Source: JANNFX01 sp031380225 (GTDB lineage Bacteria; Pseudomonadota; Alphaproteobacteria; Rhizobiales; Hyphomicrobiaceae). Taken from it: a DNA stretch of 36,006 nucleotides. The notes below the pieces were generated by a model. The model did not search any database, was not told the origin of the DNA, and was given only the letters and a program-made list of their open reading frames with translations. Positions 24,385-34,045 of this stretch are shown here, in pieces. Position 1 is the first letter of the stretch. The number at the start of each line of letters is the position of its first letter. The DNA lies in NCBI GenBank assembly GCA_031380225.1, contig JANNFX010000027.1:1-36006 (forward strand), read 5' to 3'. The position numbers and the translations under genes were made by a program.

Positions 24385-24783
24385 TTACTTCTGTGCCGGG
24401 GCATAAGCCAAACGCGTCACTGGGCGGACACCGAGCGTCGCTGCATCCTTGGCGCAGCTGAACTCGAGCGACTGGCCCTCTGCAGTGTCAGCCCGTGCCG
24501 TCCGCTTGGCATCAACGATGAAACTCATGCGAGTGCCAATCGTGGCGCCATCACCGTCGTCATTGGCCTTGTCACCGATCATGACTGAGACGTTGCAGAC
24601 GCCACCTTCTGCCGTGAAATAAGAGACGGCATGCTTCGAGCCGACATCAAATACTGCGCCGTGGGTTGGCATAATCCGGCGTTCAGTATTGTTGGCGCCT
24701 GCGGGTTGAATCAAGCCCGCGGCAAGAGCGTAAGCCGAAACAGTAGCGGCTGCAAAAACCGACGATTTCATTGTCTTGGTCAT
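24385..24783 (-). CDS. Small secreted protein of unknown function
   Basis: This 132-residue protein has a signal peptide (MTKTMKSSVFAAATVSAYALAAGLIQPAGA, cleavage near residue 30). The short mature domain contains two cysteines (in GGVCNVSVMIG and EFSCAKDAAT) that could form a disulfide. The mature start, NNTERRIMPTHGAVFDVGSKHAVSYF, reads like a periplasmic domain, but I recognise no named family. The ATG at 24783 follows AAGGAG at a good distance; a longer in-frame reading to 24894 lacks support. It is a single-gene unit closed by a strong terminator. Confidence 0.75.
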   Translation of the reverse strand: MTKTMKSSVFAAATVSAYALAAGLIQPAGANNTERRIMPTHGAVFDVGSKHAVSYFTAEGGVCNVSVMIGDKANDDGDGATIGTRMSFIVDAKRTARADTAEGQSLEFSCAKDAATLGVRPVTRLAYAPAQK

Positions 24784-25021
24784 AATAAACGTCTCCTTAT
24801 CTCTTGGCAGAGCGCCAAAAGTGAGAACGGCCGTGTCAGCTAAGTGGAAGCTGAGGTGACAACCGCCCGTCCCCTGAGCAACTAAATAACCCACTGAACC
24901 GCAAATGGAAATTCACAATGATGCATAGCAGCACGGACGAAAGTGCAACGCGCAATTGACGCAGGCATTCGTAATTATCCAGTCATCTTTCGCCAGGTCC
25001 ACAGGCGCGACGGCCTCACGC

Positions 25022-25050
25022 GCGACAACGGTATGTGGGCTAAGTATAAC
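25022..25050 (+). promoter_or_regulatory. Possible purL promoter
   Basis: GCGACA (25022-25027) and TATAAC (25045-25050) are separated by 17 bp, four and five matches to the sigma-70 -35 and -10 boxes. The predicted start point is about 25 bases before the purL ATG. The rest of the 299-bp gap (24784-25082) shows nothing else I can support. No PUR-type operator is recognised. Confidence 0.4.
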
Positions 25051-25082
25051 CGCTCGACCTCACGCAATTGGACAATAACCGC

Positions 25083-27320
<2,238 letters not shown>

Positions 27321-27341
27321 TGTGATGTTCACCCAATGTTC

Positions 27342-27370
27342 TTGACGAGGGTTTCTGCTTTTGATAGTCT
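27342..27370 (+). promoter_or_regulatory. Possible promoter giving a leaderless mRNA
   Basis: TTGACG (27342-27347) and TAGTCT (27365-27370) are spaced 17 bp apart. The -10 box ends six bases before the ATG at 27377, so transcription would begin at or next to the start codon. No ribosome site precedes that ATG, which fits a leaderless message. Confidence 0.5.
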
Positions 27371-27376
27371 GCCGCC

Positions 27377-27613
27377 ATGACCGATGAGACCACAAACATT
27401 GTACTTGAGCATTTGCGCCACATCCGGTCACAGATCGATGTGCTGCGCTCTGACATGAGCGATGTGAAGCTGCGTTTAACGGTGATCGACGGCCACGTTG
27501 CGAGCGTCGTCGTAGGCCAAATCGGACATAACTCCGAAATGGACCGCCTCAAAATCCGTATCGATCGCATTGAGCGCCGGCTCGACCTGACCGAAGGACC
27601 TGCTGCGATTTGA
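27377..27613 (+). CDS. Small coiled-coil protein of unknown function
   Basis: This 78-residue protein, MTDETTNIVLEHLRHIRSQIDVLRSDM onward, is predicted to be almost wholly helical with heptad-like spacing of Leu, Ile and Val (LRHIRSQIDVLRSDMSDVKLRL and MDRLKIRIDRIERRLDLTE). Proteins starting like this occur in many Alphaproteobacteria, to my recollection, but their function is unknown. A self-associating or partner-binding role is the natural guess. It lies between purL and the convergent mazG gene (24-bp gap) and probably has its own promoter and a leaderless message. Confidence 0.75.
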   Translation: MTDETTNIVLEHLRHIRSQIDVLRSDMSDVKLRLTVIDGHVASVVVGQIGHNSEMDRLKIRIDRIERRLDLTEGPAAI

Positions 27614-27637
27614 AGACTAGGTTGAACGACATCAGGA

Positions 27638-28534
27638 TCAGCTTTGCTTTTCCTTAGCCTTCGCTTCGTTCCAGAACGTTTCCATGTCATCGAGCGTCGC
27701 GGCTTCGGGCGATTTGCCTTGTTCGGCCAAGCGCCGCTCGATGTGGTGAAAGCGGCGCGTAAATTTTTGATTGGCACGGCGGAGCGCATCTTCCGGATCA
27801 ATTTTCAGATGCCGCGCGACGTTGGCCATCACGAATAGAAGATCACCGAATTCGTCTTGGAGTGCCGCGTCGGGTTCTGATGATGGAATGCGGCCCGGCT
27901 TGCCCAATTCGGCCTCAAGCTCAGCCATTTCTTCGCGCATTTTATCAAACACAGGTTGCAGCGACGGCCAATCGAACCCGACCTTGGCCGCTTTGTCTTG
28001 CAACTTGATGGCGCGAACCAGAGCTGGCAACGCGAGCGGCACATTGTCGATCACACTTGGTGGTGGAGAAGCGTTGACATCAGCAGTCCGAGTAGCCAGC
28101 GCTGATGCCGAAGCCATTCGCGCCCATTCGGCCTGTTTCGCAACTTTTTCATCGGCCTTGATGCGCGCCCAAAAATCTGGCGCTGCACCAGCTGCCCTCT
28201 CATCTGCAGAGCCAAATACATGCGGATGGCGGCGGATCATCTTATCCGAGATACTGGCGGCGACATCGTCGAAATCGAACGCGCCCTGTTCCTCAGCGAT
28301 GCGGGAATGGTAGACGACTTGCAGCAACAGATCGCCGAGCTCGTCTTTGAGATCTGCGAGGTCTGCACGCTCAATCGCATCGGCGACCTCGTAAGCTTCC
28401 TCGATGGTGTAAGGGGCGATCGTTTTGAATGTCTGCTCTTTATCCCACGAACAGCCGGTCTCGGGATGGCGCAACGCCGCCATGATTTCGATGAGCTGCG
28501 CCAAGGGGCTGATGGGATTGGTTGGCTCTATCAT
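27638..28534 (-). CDS. mazG: Nucleoside triphosphate pyrophosphohydrolase
   Basis: This 298-residue protein has two MazG all-alpha domains. The first carries the metal-binding EExxE...ExxD pattern (Glu45, Glu46, Glu49, Glu65, Asp68, in TIEEAYEV and DELGDLL). The second (about 180-290) has EMAELEAEL and LQDEFGDLLFVMANVARHL. MazG cleaves NTPs and dNTPs to the monophosphate and pyrophosphate, cleaning the nucleotide pool and, in E. coli, affecting ppGpp. It is longer than the E. coli enzyme (263 residues), mostly through an Ala/Asp-rich inter-domain linker (about 135-165). The ATG at 28534 matches the usual N-terminus (PLAQLIEIMAALRHPETGCSWDKEQT). Confidence 0.94.
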   Translation of the reverse strand: MIEPTNPISPLAQLIEIMAALRHPETGCSWDKEQTFKTIAPYTIEEAYEVADAIERADLADLKDELGDLLLQVVYHSRIAEEQGAFDFDDVAASISDKMIRRHPHVFGSADERAAGAAPDFWARIKADEKVAKQAEWARMASASALATRTADVNASPPPSVIDNVPLALPALVRAIKLQDKAAKVGFDWPSLQPVFDKMREEMAELEAELGKPGRIPSSEPDAALQDEFGDLLFVMANVARHLKIDPEDALRRANQKFTRRFHHIERRLAEQGKSPEAATLDDMETFWNEAKAKEKQS

Positions 28535-28673
28535 AGCGGAATGCTATCGGACAACTCATTGCAAACTGCAAGTTCACGGCTGAAAACCAATCTACACGCG
28601 ATGCCATCCAGGCGCTTGTCCCCGGGATGACATTTTGGGGTGGCAACAGTTTCGCTTAAACTTAGTTCGTTGC

Positions 28674-28698
28674 CGGAGCGCAAGCTTGCGCCGCTCCG
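28674..28698 (-). terminator. Hairpin after the papain-like gene
   Basis: CGGAGCG (28674-28680) and CGCTCCG (28692-28698) pair over 7 bp, and the inside holds a self-complementary GCAAGCTTGC. It starts directly after the stop codon of the minus-strand gene at 28700. There is no long T tract, so its strength as a terminator is uncertain. Confidence 0.45.
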
Positions 28699-28699
28699 A

Positions 28700-29197
28700 T
28701 CAAACCTCCAACGTCTTCTTGACCTCAAACACTTCCATAATCCGGCAGCCTCGGTGCGGGCCGTCGCAGACGAAGGTCCACTCGCCTTCGGTGAAGGTGT
28801 CACACATTTTGACGCCCTTGATCAAAATCCAATGGCCTTCTTTGCCTTTGTGGATCGCTAAAATGTAATGCGACCAAGCATTGCGCGGCTTTTGCATCCA
28901 TGTCCAAACGGTCGGCCGCGCCTTGCGCTCAAGATGCATGTAGCTTTCTTTGAGCGTCATGTTGAAGCCGTAGACCGCCAGCGCGCCCTCGACTTCATCG
29001 GCGTAAGTACCGCGCACATTGTGCTTGAGGTCGGCGGGCAACTGTCGATAGGCGTTGATCGCGCTTTCGACCTTGCTGACCCGGTAGCCTGTGATGGCCG
29101 ACAACACGTAGGGGCCGCAAAACGCAACGCGTCCGGTATCGTTGTTGACCGGGTTTAGGCTCGACGTGGTGCGAACAAGACTGTTGAGATCGTCCAT
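28700..29197 (-). CDS. Small protein with papain-like Cys/His/Asp pattern, function unknown
   Basis: This 165-residue cytosolic protein has FCGPYVLSAITG (Cys27) near the N-terminus and, after a helical middle, HYILAIHKGKEGHWILIKGVKMCDTF with His122 (GHW) and Asp133. A Cys-Gly-Pro helix followed by Gly-His-Trp and a later Asp is the layout of papain-like/C39-like cysteine peptidases and of many small phage-encoded proteins of that fold. Catalysis is inferred, not shown. I recognise no named family. It has no signal peptide. It stands alone, in the opposite direction to cysJ, with mazG beyond it on the same strand, and its end is marked by a hairpin. No other phage gene is nearby. Confidence 0.7.
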   Translation of the reverse strand: MDDLNSLVRTTSSLNPVNNDTGRVAFCGPYVLSAITGYRVSKVESAINAYRQLPADLKHNVRGTYADEVEGALAVYGFNMTLKESYMHLERKARPTVWTWMQKPRNAWSHYILAIHKGKEGHWILIKGVKMCDTFTEGEWTFVCDGPHRGCRIMEVFEVKKTLEV

Positions 29198-29333
29198 GGC
29201 TGGCCGCTCGTGGGGTTGGGCAGAATTGTCACTGAGCCTCTACTGCGCTGGTTAGCAAAAGGTTAACGAGCGATTTTTGCTGCCAATTTTTACGCCAGAG
29301 CCAATTATTCCTGCGGTACGTCCAAGCAAGTGA

Positions 29334-29349
29334 CATATTATGTAATATG
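29334..29349. promoter_or_regulatory. Perfect AT-rich dyad upstream of cysJ
   Basis: CATATTA-TG-TAATATG is a perfect 7-bp inverted repeat with a 2-bp spacer. It sits in the divergent region between the papain-like gene and cysJ, about 135 bp from the former's start, so it could be an operator for either. No matching dyad is seen elsewhere in the window. Confidence 0.4.
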
Positions 29350-29380
29350 GTTCCTAAATTGAGGATATTTTGAACATGCT

Positions 29381-29430
29381 TTTCCTATTATTGCAACTCA
29401 GTCTGTTGTTATTGGAAGTTTATTCCTATT
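29381..29430 (+). promoter_or_regulatory. Putative cysJ operon control region
   Basis: TTGGAA-N5-TTCCTA (29412-29428) differs by one base from the perfect TTGGAA-N5-TTCCAA dyad in front of cysH. TTTCCTATT (29381-29389) and ATTCCTATT (29422-29430) resemble the CCTATTTTTC repeats in front of cysH. Shared sites before both sulfur operons suggest one regulator. The dyad lies about 254 bp before the cysJ start, so the transcript would have a long leader unless translation starts further upstream. Confidence 0.5.
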
Positions 29431-29523
29431 CGTCTAATGTGACCCAGGCTAAATCCAGTCTGCTCGACAGCCGCGGCGGAACCCGGACGCATTTCCTCGA
29501 CGGCCGATGCGGCATTAGACATA

Positions 29524-29555
29524 ACCTGAGTGAGTCAAAACCTGAGTGAGCCAAA
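29524..29555. repeat. Two tandem 16-bp repeats upstream of cysJ
   Basis: ACCTGAGTGAGTCAAA (29524-29539) is followed at once by ACCTGAGTGAGCCAAA (29540-29555); they differ at one base. The period is 16 bp. This could be a short duplication or a pair of direct-repeat protein sites. It overlaps the end of the small Leu-rich frame at 29376-29549. Confidence 0.6.
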
Positions 29556-29681
29556 TAAGTGCTCGGCCGCGCCCGACCTGGGGCAAAAGATGTGGCTGAC
29601 AAAGGCCAGTCTGGCCGCGTCTGCGTAAAGGTGTATACGGGCACCCCTAACCCGGCCGAATTGCAATTTCTGGAGACGCGT

Positions 29682-31481
29682 GTGGCGACCCTTCCGACGT
29701 TACCGAAGAACGCGCCGTTCACGGCCGAAGATGTCGATTATTTGAACCGGCTCGTGCAGCGCTCGACGCCGTTGCAACGGTCGTGGTTGTCTGGATTCCT
29801 GGCTGGCCTCGATGCAGCGGCAGGGCAAACGCTTGGCTTGCCTTCCACAGCCCCGGCAGCAGCTTCCCGTCCTCGCACGCCACTGACAATCATTTACGGC
29901 TCGGAAAGCGGCAACGCTGAGAGCCTGGCGATGAAGGCTAAGAAGGCAGCGTCGAAACTCAACTTCGACGCCAAAATTATTGACATGGCCGACGCTGACC
30001 CCTCCGTTTTGGCGAAAGCCAAAAACCTGATCGTCTATATCTCAACATGGGGTGAAGGCGACCCGCCACAGCGCGCCGTCGATTTCTATAATGGCCTGAT
30101 GGGTGATGGCGCGCCGAAACTGAACGGCGTGCGCTTTGCCGTATTGGCACTTGGTGACACAGCTTACGTCAACTTCTGCCAGACCGGAAAACTGATCGAC
30201 GAACGCCTCGCTGCGTTAGGCGGCGTGCGCGCCGCAGACCGCATGGACCTTGACCTCGATTTCGCTAAAGCCGCTGCGGCCTGGACCGACAAAACGCTTG
30301 GCGTGTTCACACCTGCTGACACCGGGCCGTCCGCGACTGTTGTGCATGTCGATTTCAAGGGCGCTGCGCTTAACGATGACGCCGATCCGGACGAACCGCT
30401 CTACACCGCAGAGAACCCAGTTGAAGCTGAGATTGCAGCGCTGATTAATTTAAACGGCACCGGTTCCACGCGTGAAACTTGGCACGTCGAACTGGCCGTC
30501 GATGCGCCGGGGTTCACTTACAAGCCTGGCGACGCGATTGGCGTGCTGCCGGAAAACGACCCCGCGCTGGCCGCTGACCTCACTCAAGCCGTAGGACTTG
30601 GTTCAGACGCAAGCTTGACGCTCAAAATTTCCAAGAGCTTCGATATCACAACGCTGTCGCGCGCGACGATTGATCAATACGCGAAGCTGACCGGCCGCAA
30701 GGATGTGGCGGCACTGTTGGACGGCGACGCGTTGGCGAAGTTTTCCGCCGACCGCCAGCTCGTCGACCTGTTCAAGGCTTACCCTGAGAACCTTTCTGCC
30801 GATCAACTGACCAAGTTGCTGCGTCCCCTCCCTGGCCGTCTCTATTCGGTGGCTTCCAGCCTTAAAGCGCATGAAGGCGAGGCGCACTTGCTCGTCGGCG
30901 CGGTGCGTTGGGCGTCGCACGGCCGCAAACGCGGCGGTGTCGCCTCGACCTTCTTTGCCGACCGCCGCAAGCAAGGTGATACGGCGCGCATCTACGTCAA
31001 GCCCAACAAGCATTACGCGCTGCCGGCGGACGGCAAGACACCGATCATTATGATCGGCGCAGGTACTGGCGTTGCGCCTTACCGCGGCTTCATTGAAGAG
31101 CGTGAGGCCAACGCCGACAAAGGCAAGAGCTGGCTGTTCTTCGGCGAGCGCAATTTCTCCAACGACTTCCTCTACCAACTCGAATGGCAGGATTGGATGG
31201 CGTCAGGGGCGTTGTCCAATATTGACGTCGCGTTTTCGCGCGATCAGCCGGAAAAAATTTATGTCCAGCAGCGCTTGTGGGAACGCCGCGCGGAGTTGCT
31301 ATCGTGGATCGCGGATGGCGCTCATATTTACGTGTGCGGCGATGAAAAAGGCATGGCCAAAGATGTTGATGCGACGCTGGTCAAGATTTTGGCCGAAAGC
31401 GCCAAGGGCGATCTCGAAGCCGGCAAAGTAAAGCTCAAAGAGCTCACAAAGGCGAACCGTTATCAGCGAGATGTGTATTGA
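29682..31481 (+). CDS. cysJ: NADPH-dependent sulfite reductase flavoprotein subunit
   Basis: This 599-residue protein, the same length as E. coli CysJ, carries electrons from NADPH through FAD and FMN to CysI. A flavodoxin-like FMN domain (about 65-215) has IIYGSESGNAESLAMKAKKAA and ISTWGEGDPP. The FAD domain includes GDAIGVLPENDP and GRLYSVASS, and the NADP-binding part has MIGAGTGVAPYRGFIEER and YVCGDEKGMAKDV. It ends in ANRYQRDVY, as the family does. I chose the GTG at 29682, read as MATLPTLPKNAPF, because TGGAG lies six bases upstream and the family begins at this point. Going back to 29559 adds 41 atypical residues. A palindromic element separates it from cysI. Confidence 0.92.
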   Translation: MATLPTLPKNAPFTAEDVDYLNRLVQRSTPLQRSWLSGFLAGLDAAAGQTLGLPSTAPAAASRPRTPLTIIYGSESGNAESLAMKAKKAASKLNFDAKIIDMADADPSVLAKAKNLIVYISTWGEGDPPQRAVDFYNGLMGDGAPKLNGVRFAVLALGDTAYVNFCQTGKLIDERLAALGGVRAADRMDLDLDFAKAAAAWTDKTLGVFTPADTGPSATVVHVDFKGAALNDDADPDEPLYTAENPVEAEIAALINLNGTGSTRETWHVELAVDAPGFTYKPGDAIGVLPENDPALAADLTQAVGLGSDASLTLKISKSFDITTLSRATIDQYAKLTGRKDVAALLDGDALAKFSADRQLVDLFKAYPENLSADQLTKLLRPLPGRLYSVASSLKAHEGEAHLLVGAVRWASHGRKRGGVASTFFADRRKQGDTARIYVKPNKHYALPADGKTPIIMIGAGTGVAPYRGFIEEREANADKGKSWLFFGERNFSNDFLYQLEWQDWMASGALSNIDVAFSRDQPEKIYVQQRLWERRAELLSWIADGAHIYVCGDEKGMAKDVDATLVKILAESAKGDLEAGKVKLKELTKANRYQRDVY

Positions 31482-31482
31482 C

Positions 31483-31570
31483 TGTAGGTTGGGCTGAGTA
31501 CTTTACGAAGCCCAACATCTCAACATGCCGCGAAATGTTGGGCTTCGCGAAGGGCTCAGCCCAACCTACA
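31483..31570. repeat. 88-bp nested palindromic element between cysJ and cysI
   Basis: The ends TGTAGGTTGGGCTGAG (31483-31498) and CTCAGCCCAACCTACA (31555-31570) are perfect 16-bp inverted repeats. Inside, CGAAGCCCAACAT (31506-31518) and ATGTTGGGCTTCG (31535-31547) form a second perfect 13-bp pair. It starts 2 bp after the cysJ stop and ends 17 bp before the cysI ATG. The outer GTAGGTTGG is shared with the element at 7301-7432. It has the form of a small non-autonomous palindromic repeat, and in RNA it would fold into a long cruciform-like stem. Confidence 0.85.
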
Positions 31571-31587
31571 ATTCCCGGACAAGAACA

Positions 31588-33330
31588 ATGACCGACACCA
31601 AACCCGACAAGCGCGCCAAGAACGAGATCATCAAGGAAAACAGCCGGCTGTTGCGCGGCGGGATCGCGGACGGTCTCTCCAATGCCGTGACCGGAGCCAT
31701 CGAGGAAGATGATACTCAACTTCTGAAATTCCACGGCTCCTATATGCAGGACGACCGCGACGTGCGCGGCGAGCGGGCGAAGAAGAAACTCGAAAAAGCC
31801 TTCTCGTTCATGATCCGGCTGCGCATTCCGGGCGGTGTTGTGTCGCCGAAGCAATGGATCGCGCTTGACGATATTGCCTCGACCTACGCTAACCACACGC
31901 TGCGGCTGACAACGCGCGCAACGTTTCAATATCACGGCATCATCAAGTCCAACTTGAAGCGCTCGATGCAGGCGATCAATGCGGCGTGCCTCGACACCAT
32001 TGCGGCCTGCGGTGATGTCAACCGCAACGTGATGTCGGCAGCGAACCCGTTCCTGTCAAAGGCACACGGCACCGCTTACGATCTAGCGAAAAACATCAGC
32101 GATCACTTGTTGCCGAAAACTGGCGCTTATCATGAGATTTGGCTCGACGGCGAAAAGAAAATCCCAAAGCCAGCCAGCGCCGCCGCTGAAAATGAACCGC
32201 TCTACGGTCCGCACTACCTGCCACGCAAATTCAAAATCGTAATTGCCGTACCGCCAGACAACGACGTCGATATCTTTGCCCATGACGCCGGCTTTATTGC
32301 CGTCGTTGAAAAGGGCGAAGTTGTGGGGTGGAACGTCACCGTAGGCGGCGGCATGGGTATGACGCACGGCGAAACCGATACGTTCCCGCGCACGGCCGAC
32401 GTGCTTGGTTTTTGCACCACCGAGCAAGCTGTCGAAGTCGGCGAAAAAATCATGACTGTCCAGCGCGATTGGGGCAATCGCGAACTCAGAAAGAACGCGC
32501 GCCTCAAGTATACGATGGAGCGCGTCGGCGTTGCAACGTACCGCGCTGAAGTTGAGAAGCGGCTTGGCTATAAACTCGGGCCTGCACGGCCGTTCAAGTT
32601 CAACTACACCGGCGACCGCATCGGCTGGCACGAAACGACGGATGGCAAAGCCGCCGATAAGAAGTGGCACCTGACGTTGTATGTCGAGAACGGCCGTATC
32701 AAAGATCTGCCGGGCTCCACCCACCGCGAATCTTATCGCGAGATCGCGGAGCTTGGCATTTGTGATTTTGTGCTGACGTCAAACCAGAACCTGATCCTGG
32801 CCAACATCGCAGCTAAGAACAAATCCAAAATCGAAGACATTCTGAAAAAACACGGCGTTTCGATCGCCACATCGTCCGGCTTGCGCCGCAACGCGATGGC
32901 GTGCGTTGCGCTGCCGACCTGCGGCTTGGCACTAGCCGAAAGCGAACGATTCCTGCCAGACCTCATCACATCACTTGAAGATGTGCTCGATGCAGCCGGG
33001 CTCAAAAACGACGACATCATGTTGCGGATGACCGGCTGCCCCAACGGCTGCGCCAGGCCGTACCTAGCCGAGATCGGTTTCGTTGGCCGCAATCCGGGCT
33101 TGTATAATTTGTACCTCGGCGCGGCGCACGATGGCACGCGGCTCTCTAAGCTTTATGCGCAGGACGTTGGCCGCGATAAAATCATCGCCCTGCTAACACC
33201 GATTCTGAAGCGTTACGCCAAAGACCGTAAAACCGGCGAGCATTTCGGCGACTTCGTCATCCGCGCCGGCATCGTCAAAGCCACGCCCGCTGGCAACAAG
33301 TTCCATGACGACGTCAAGTTGGCGGGGTAA
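31588..33330 (+). CDS. cysI: Sulfite reductase hemoprotein (beta) subunit
   Basis: This 580-residue siroheme/4Fe-4S protein reduces sulfite to sulfide by six electrons. The cluster ligands are Cys439-x5-Cys445 (CVALPTC) and Cys484-x3-Cys488 (CPNGC), in the standard family arrangement. LKFHGSYMQDDRDVRGER near the N-terminus and LRLTTRATFQYHGIIK (about 110-125) are typical siroheme-side segments. I chose the ATG at 31588; the frame is open back to 31525, but those 21 codons are simply the palindromic repeat read through. With CysJ it forms the NADPH enzyme, and a siroheme synthase must lie elsewhere. It ends 11 bp before the convergent oxygenase gene. Confidence 0.95.
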   Translation: MTDTKPDKRAKNEIIKENSRLLRGGIADGLSNAVTGAIEEDDTQLLKFHGSYMQDDRDVRGERAKKKLEKAFSFMIRLRIPGGVVSPKQWIALDDIASTYANHTLRLTTRATFQYHGIIKSNLKRSMQAINAACLDTIAACGDVNRNVMSAANPFLSKAHGTAYDLAKNISDHLLPKTGAYHEIWLDGEKKIPKPASAAAENEPLYGPHYLPRKFKIVIAVPPDNDVDIFAHDAGFIAVVEKGEVVGWNVTVGGGMGMTHGETDTFPRTADVLGFCTTEQAVEVGEKIMTVQRDWGNRELRKNARLKYTMERVGVATYRAEVEKRLGYKLGPARPFKFNYTGDRIGWHETTDGKAADKKWHLTLYVENGRIKDLPGSTHRESYREIAELGICDFVLTSNQNLILANIAAKNKSKIEDILKKHGVSIATSSGLRRNAMACVALPTCGLALAESERFLPDLITSLEDVLDAAGLKNDDIMLRMTGCPNGCARPYLAEIGFVGRNPGLYNLYLGAAHDGTRLSKLYAQDVGRDKIIALLTPILKRYAKDRKTGEHFGDFVIRAGIVKATPAGNKFHDDVKLAG

Positions 33331-33341
33331 GAACGAGCCAC

Positions 33342-33962
33342 TTACGCTGCGGTGAGTTTCTTCACTGCGGCCGAGATTGAATGGCGCACTTTGTGCCAGC
33401 CGAGTGAACCTTCACTCGTCATCCAGTTCATTTGCAGAGACCGGCGCGGGCCCTCAAACGGATGATGTCCGTGCCATGAGGTCTCCGATCTCTTGAACAC
33501 CAGTAGTGTGCCGTTGTCAGGTGGGACTTCGGCAACAAAATTGTCGACGTTGGTACCATCGCGCAGAATACGAAGACGGCCACCCGGCTGTTGCCAGTTC
33601 TCGTTCAAGTACAAGAGTACCGTGATGATCTTGTCTTTGCTATCGGTATGGATTGATCCGTCCTTGGCGCGTGTGTAACCGCGCAAGGAATACATCTTGG
33701 GGCGGCCTTCGAGTTCAACCGCAAATTTGCCGGCGATCACCTTCTCGAACTCAGGTCTGTCAAGTTCGGCAATCACGTCCTTGATCGCCATGTTGGCTTC
33801 AAGGCTTTCAATCGGATACGAGCCACCCTTTTCAATTTTAGGGTAGGTTGCATTGATACGGCTGACTGTATCGGGCGAAAGGAATCCCGGCACGATCGTG
33901 TAGTTAAATGGCTCGGTTTCGATTTTTGCGGCCCGCAGTTTGTCGAGATTCAAGTGCGCCAT
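33342..33962 (-). CDS. 2-oxoglutarate/Fe(II)-dependent oxygenase (prolyl-4-hydroxylase-like)
   Basis: This 206-residue protein has the double-stranded beta-helix iron site His105-x-Asp107 (IHTDSKDK) and His164 (SWHGHHPF), with an Arg at about 173-174 (GPRRSLQMNW) to hold 2-oxoglutarate. NYTIVPGFLSPDTVSRIN (about 20-37) is the usual beginning of this group. Such enzymes hydroxylate proteins or small molecules; the substrate is unknown. Near ELM1 and glycosyltransferase genes, a cell-surface or sugar-related substrate is a possibility only. I chose the ATG at 33962 (MAHLNLDKL); the frame extends to 34022 with an Arg-rich start that looks unlike the family. Confidence 0.85.
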   Translation of the reverse strand: MAHLNLDKLRAAKIETEPFNYTIVPGFLSPDTVSRINATYPKIEKGGSYPIESLEANMAIKDVIAELDRPEFEKVIAGKFAVELEGRPKMYSLRGYTRAKDGSIHTDSKDKIITVLLYLNENWQQPGGRLRILRDGTNVDNFVAEVPPDNGTLLVFKRSETSWHGHHPFEGPRRSLQMNWMTSEGSLGWHKVRHSISAAVKKLTAA

Positions 33963-34045
33963 GGCGTTGTGCCGTTCCCTTTTCAGAACCCGTTCCAAGA
34001 AGTGTTCAGCGCGCCGCCGCACGAATACTTCGCTAACAAACTCGA

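Larger units (their letters stand above)
29198..29681. other. Long divergent region upstream of cysJ
   Basis: No certain gene is present in these 484 bases. A 57-codon frame at 29376-29549 has a Leu-rich hydrophobic N-terminus (MLFLLLQLSLLLLEVY) and one Cys; GAGG lies about 12 bases upstream, so it is only a candidate leader peptide. The region is AT-rich in 29280-29440 and carries several regulatory-looking repeats listed separately. The cysJ frame stays open to 29559, but that part does not resemble CysJ. Confidence 0.55.

Noticed and set aside
29426..29722. Minus-strand frame over the cysJ start
   Set aside because: It overlaps the well-supported 5' end of cysJ, has no family features and mirrors the cysJ codon pattern.
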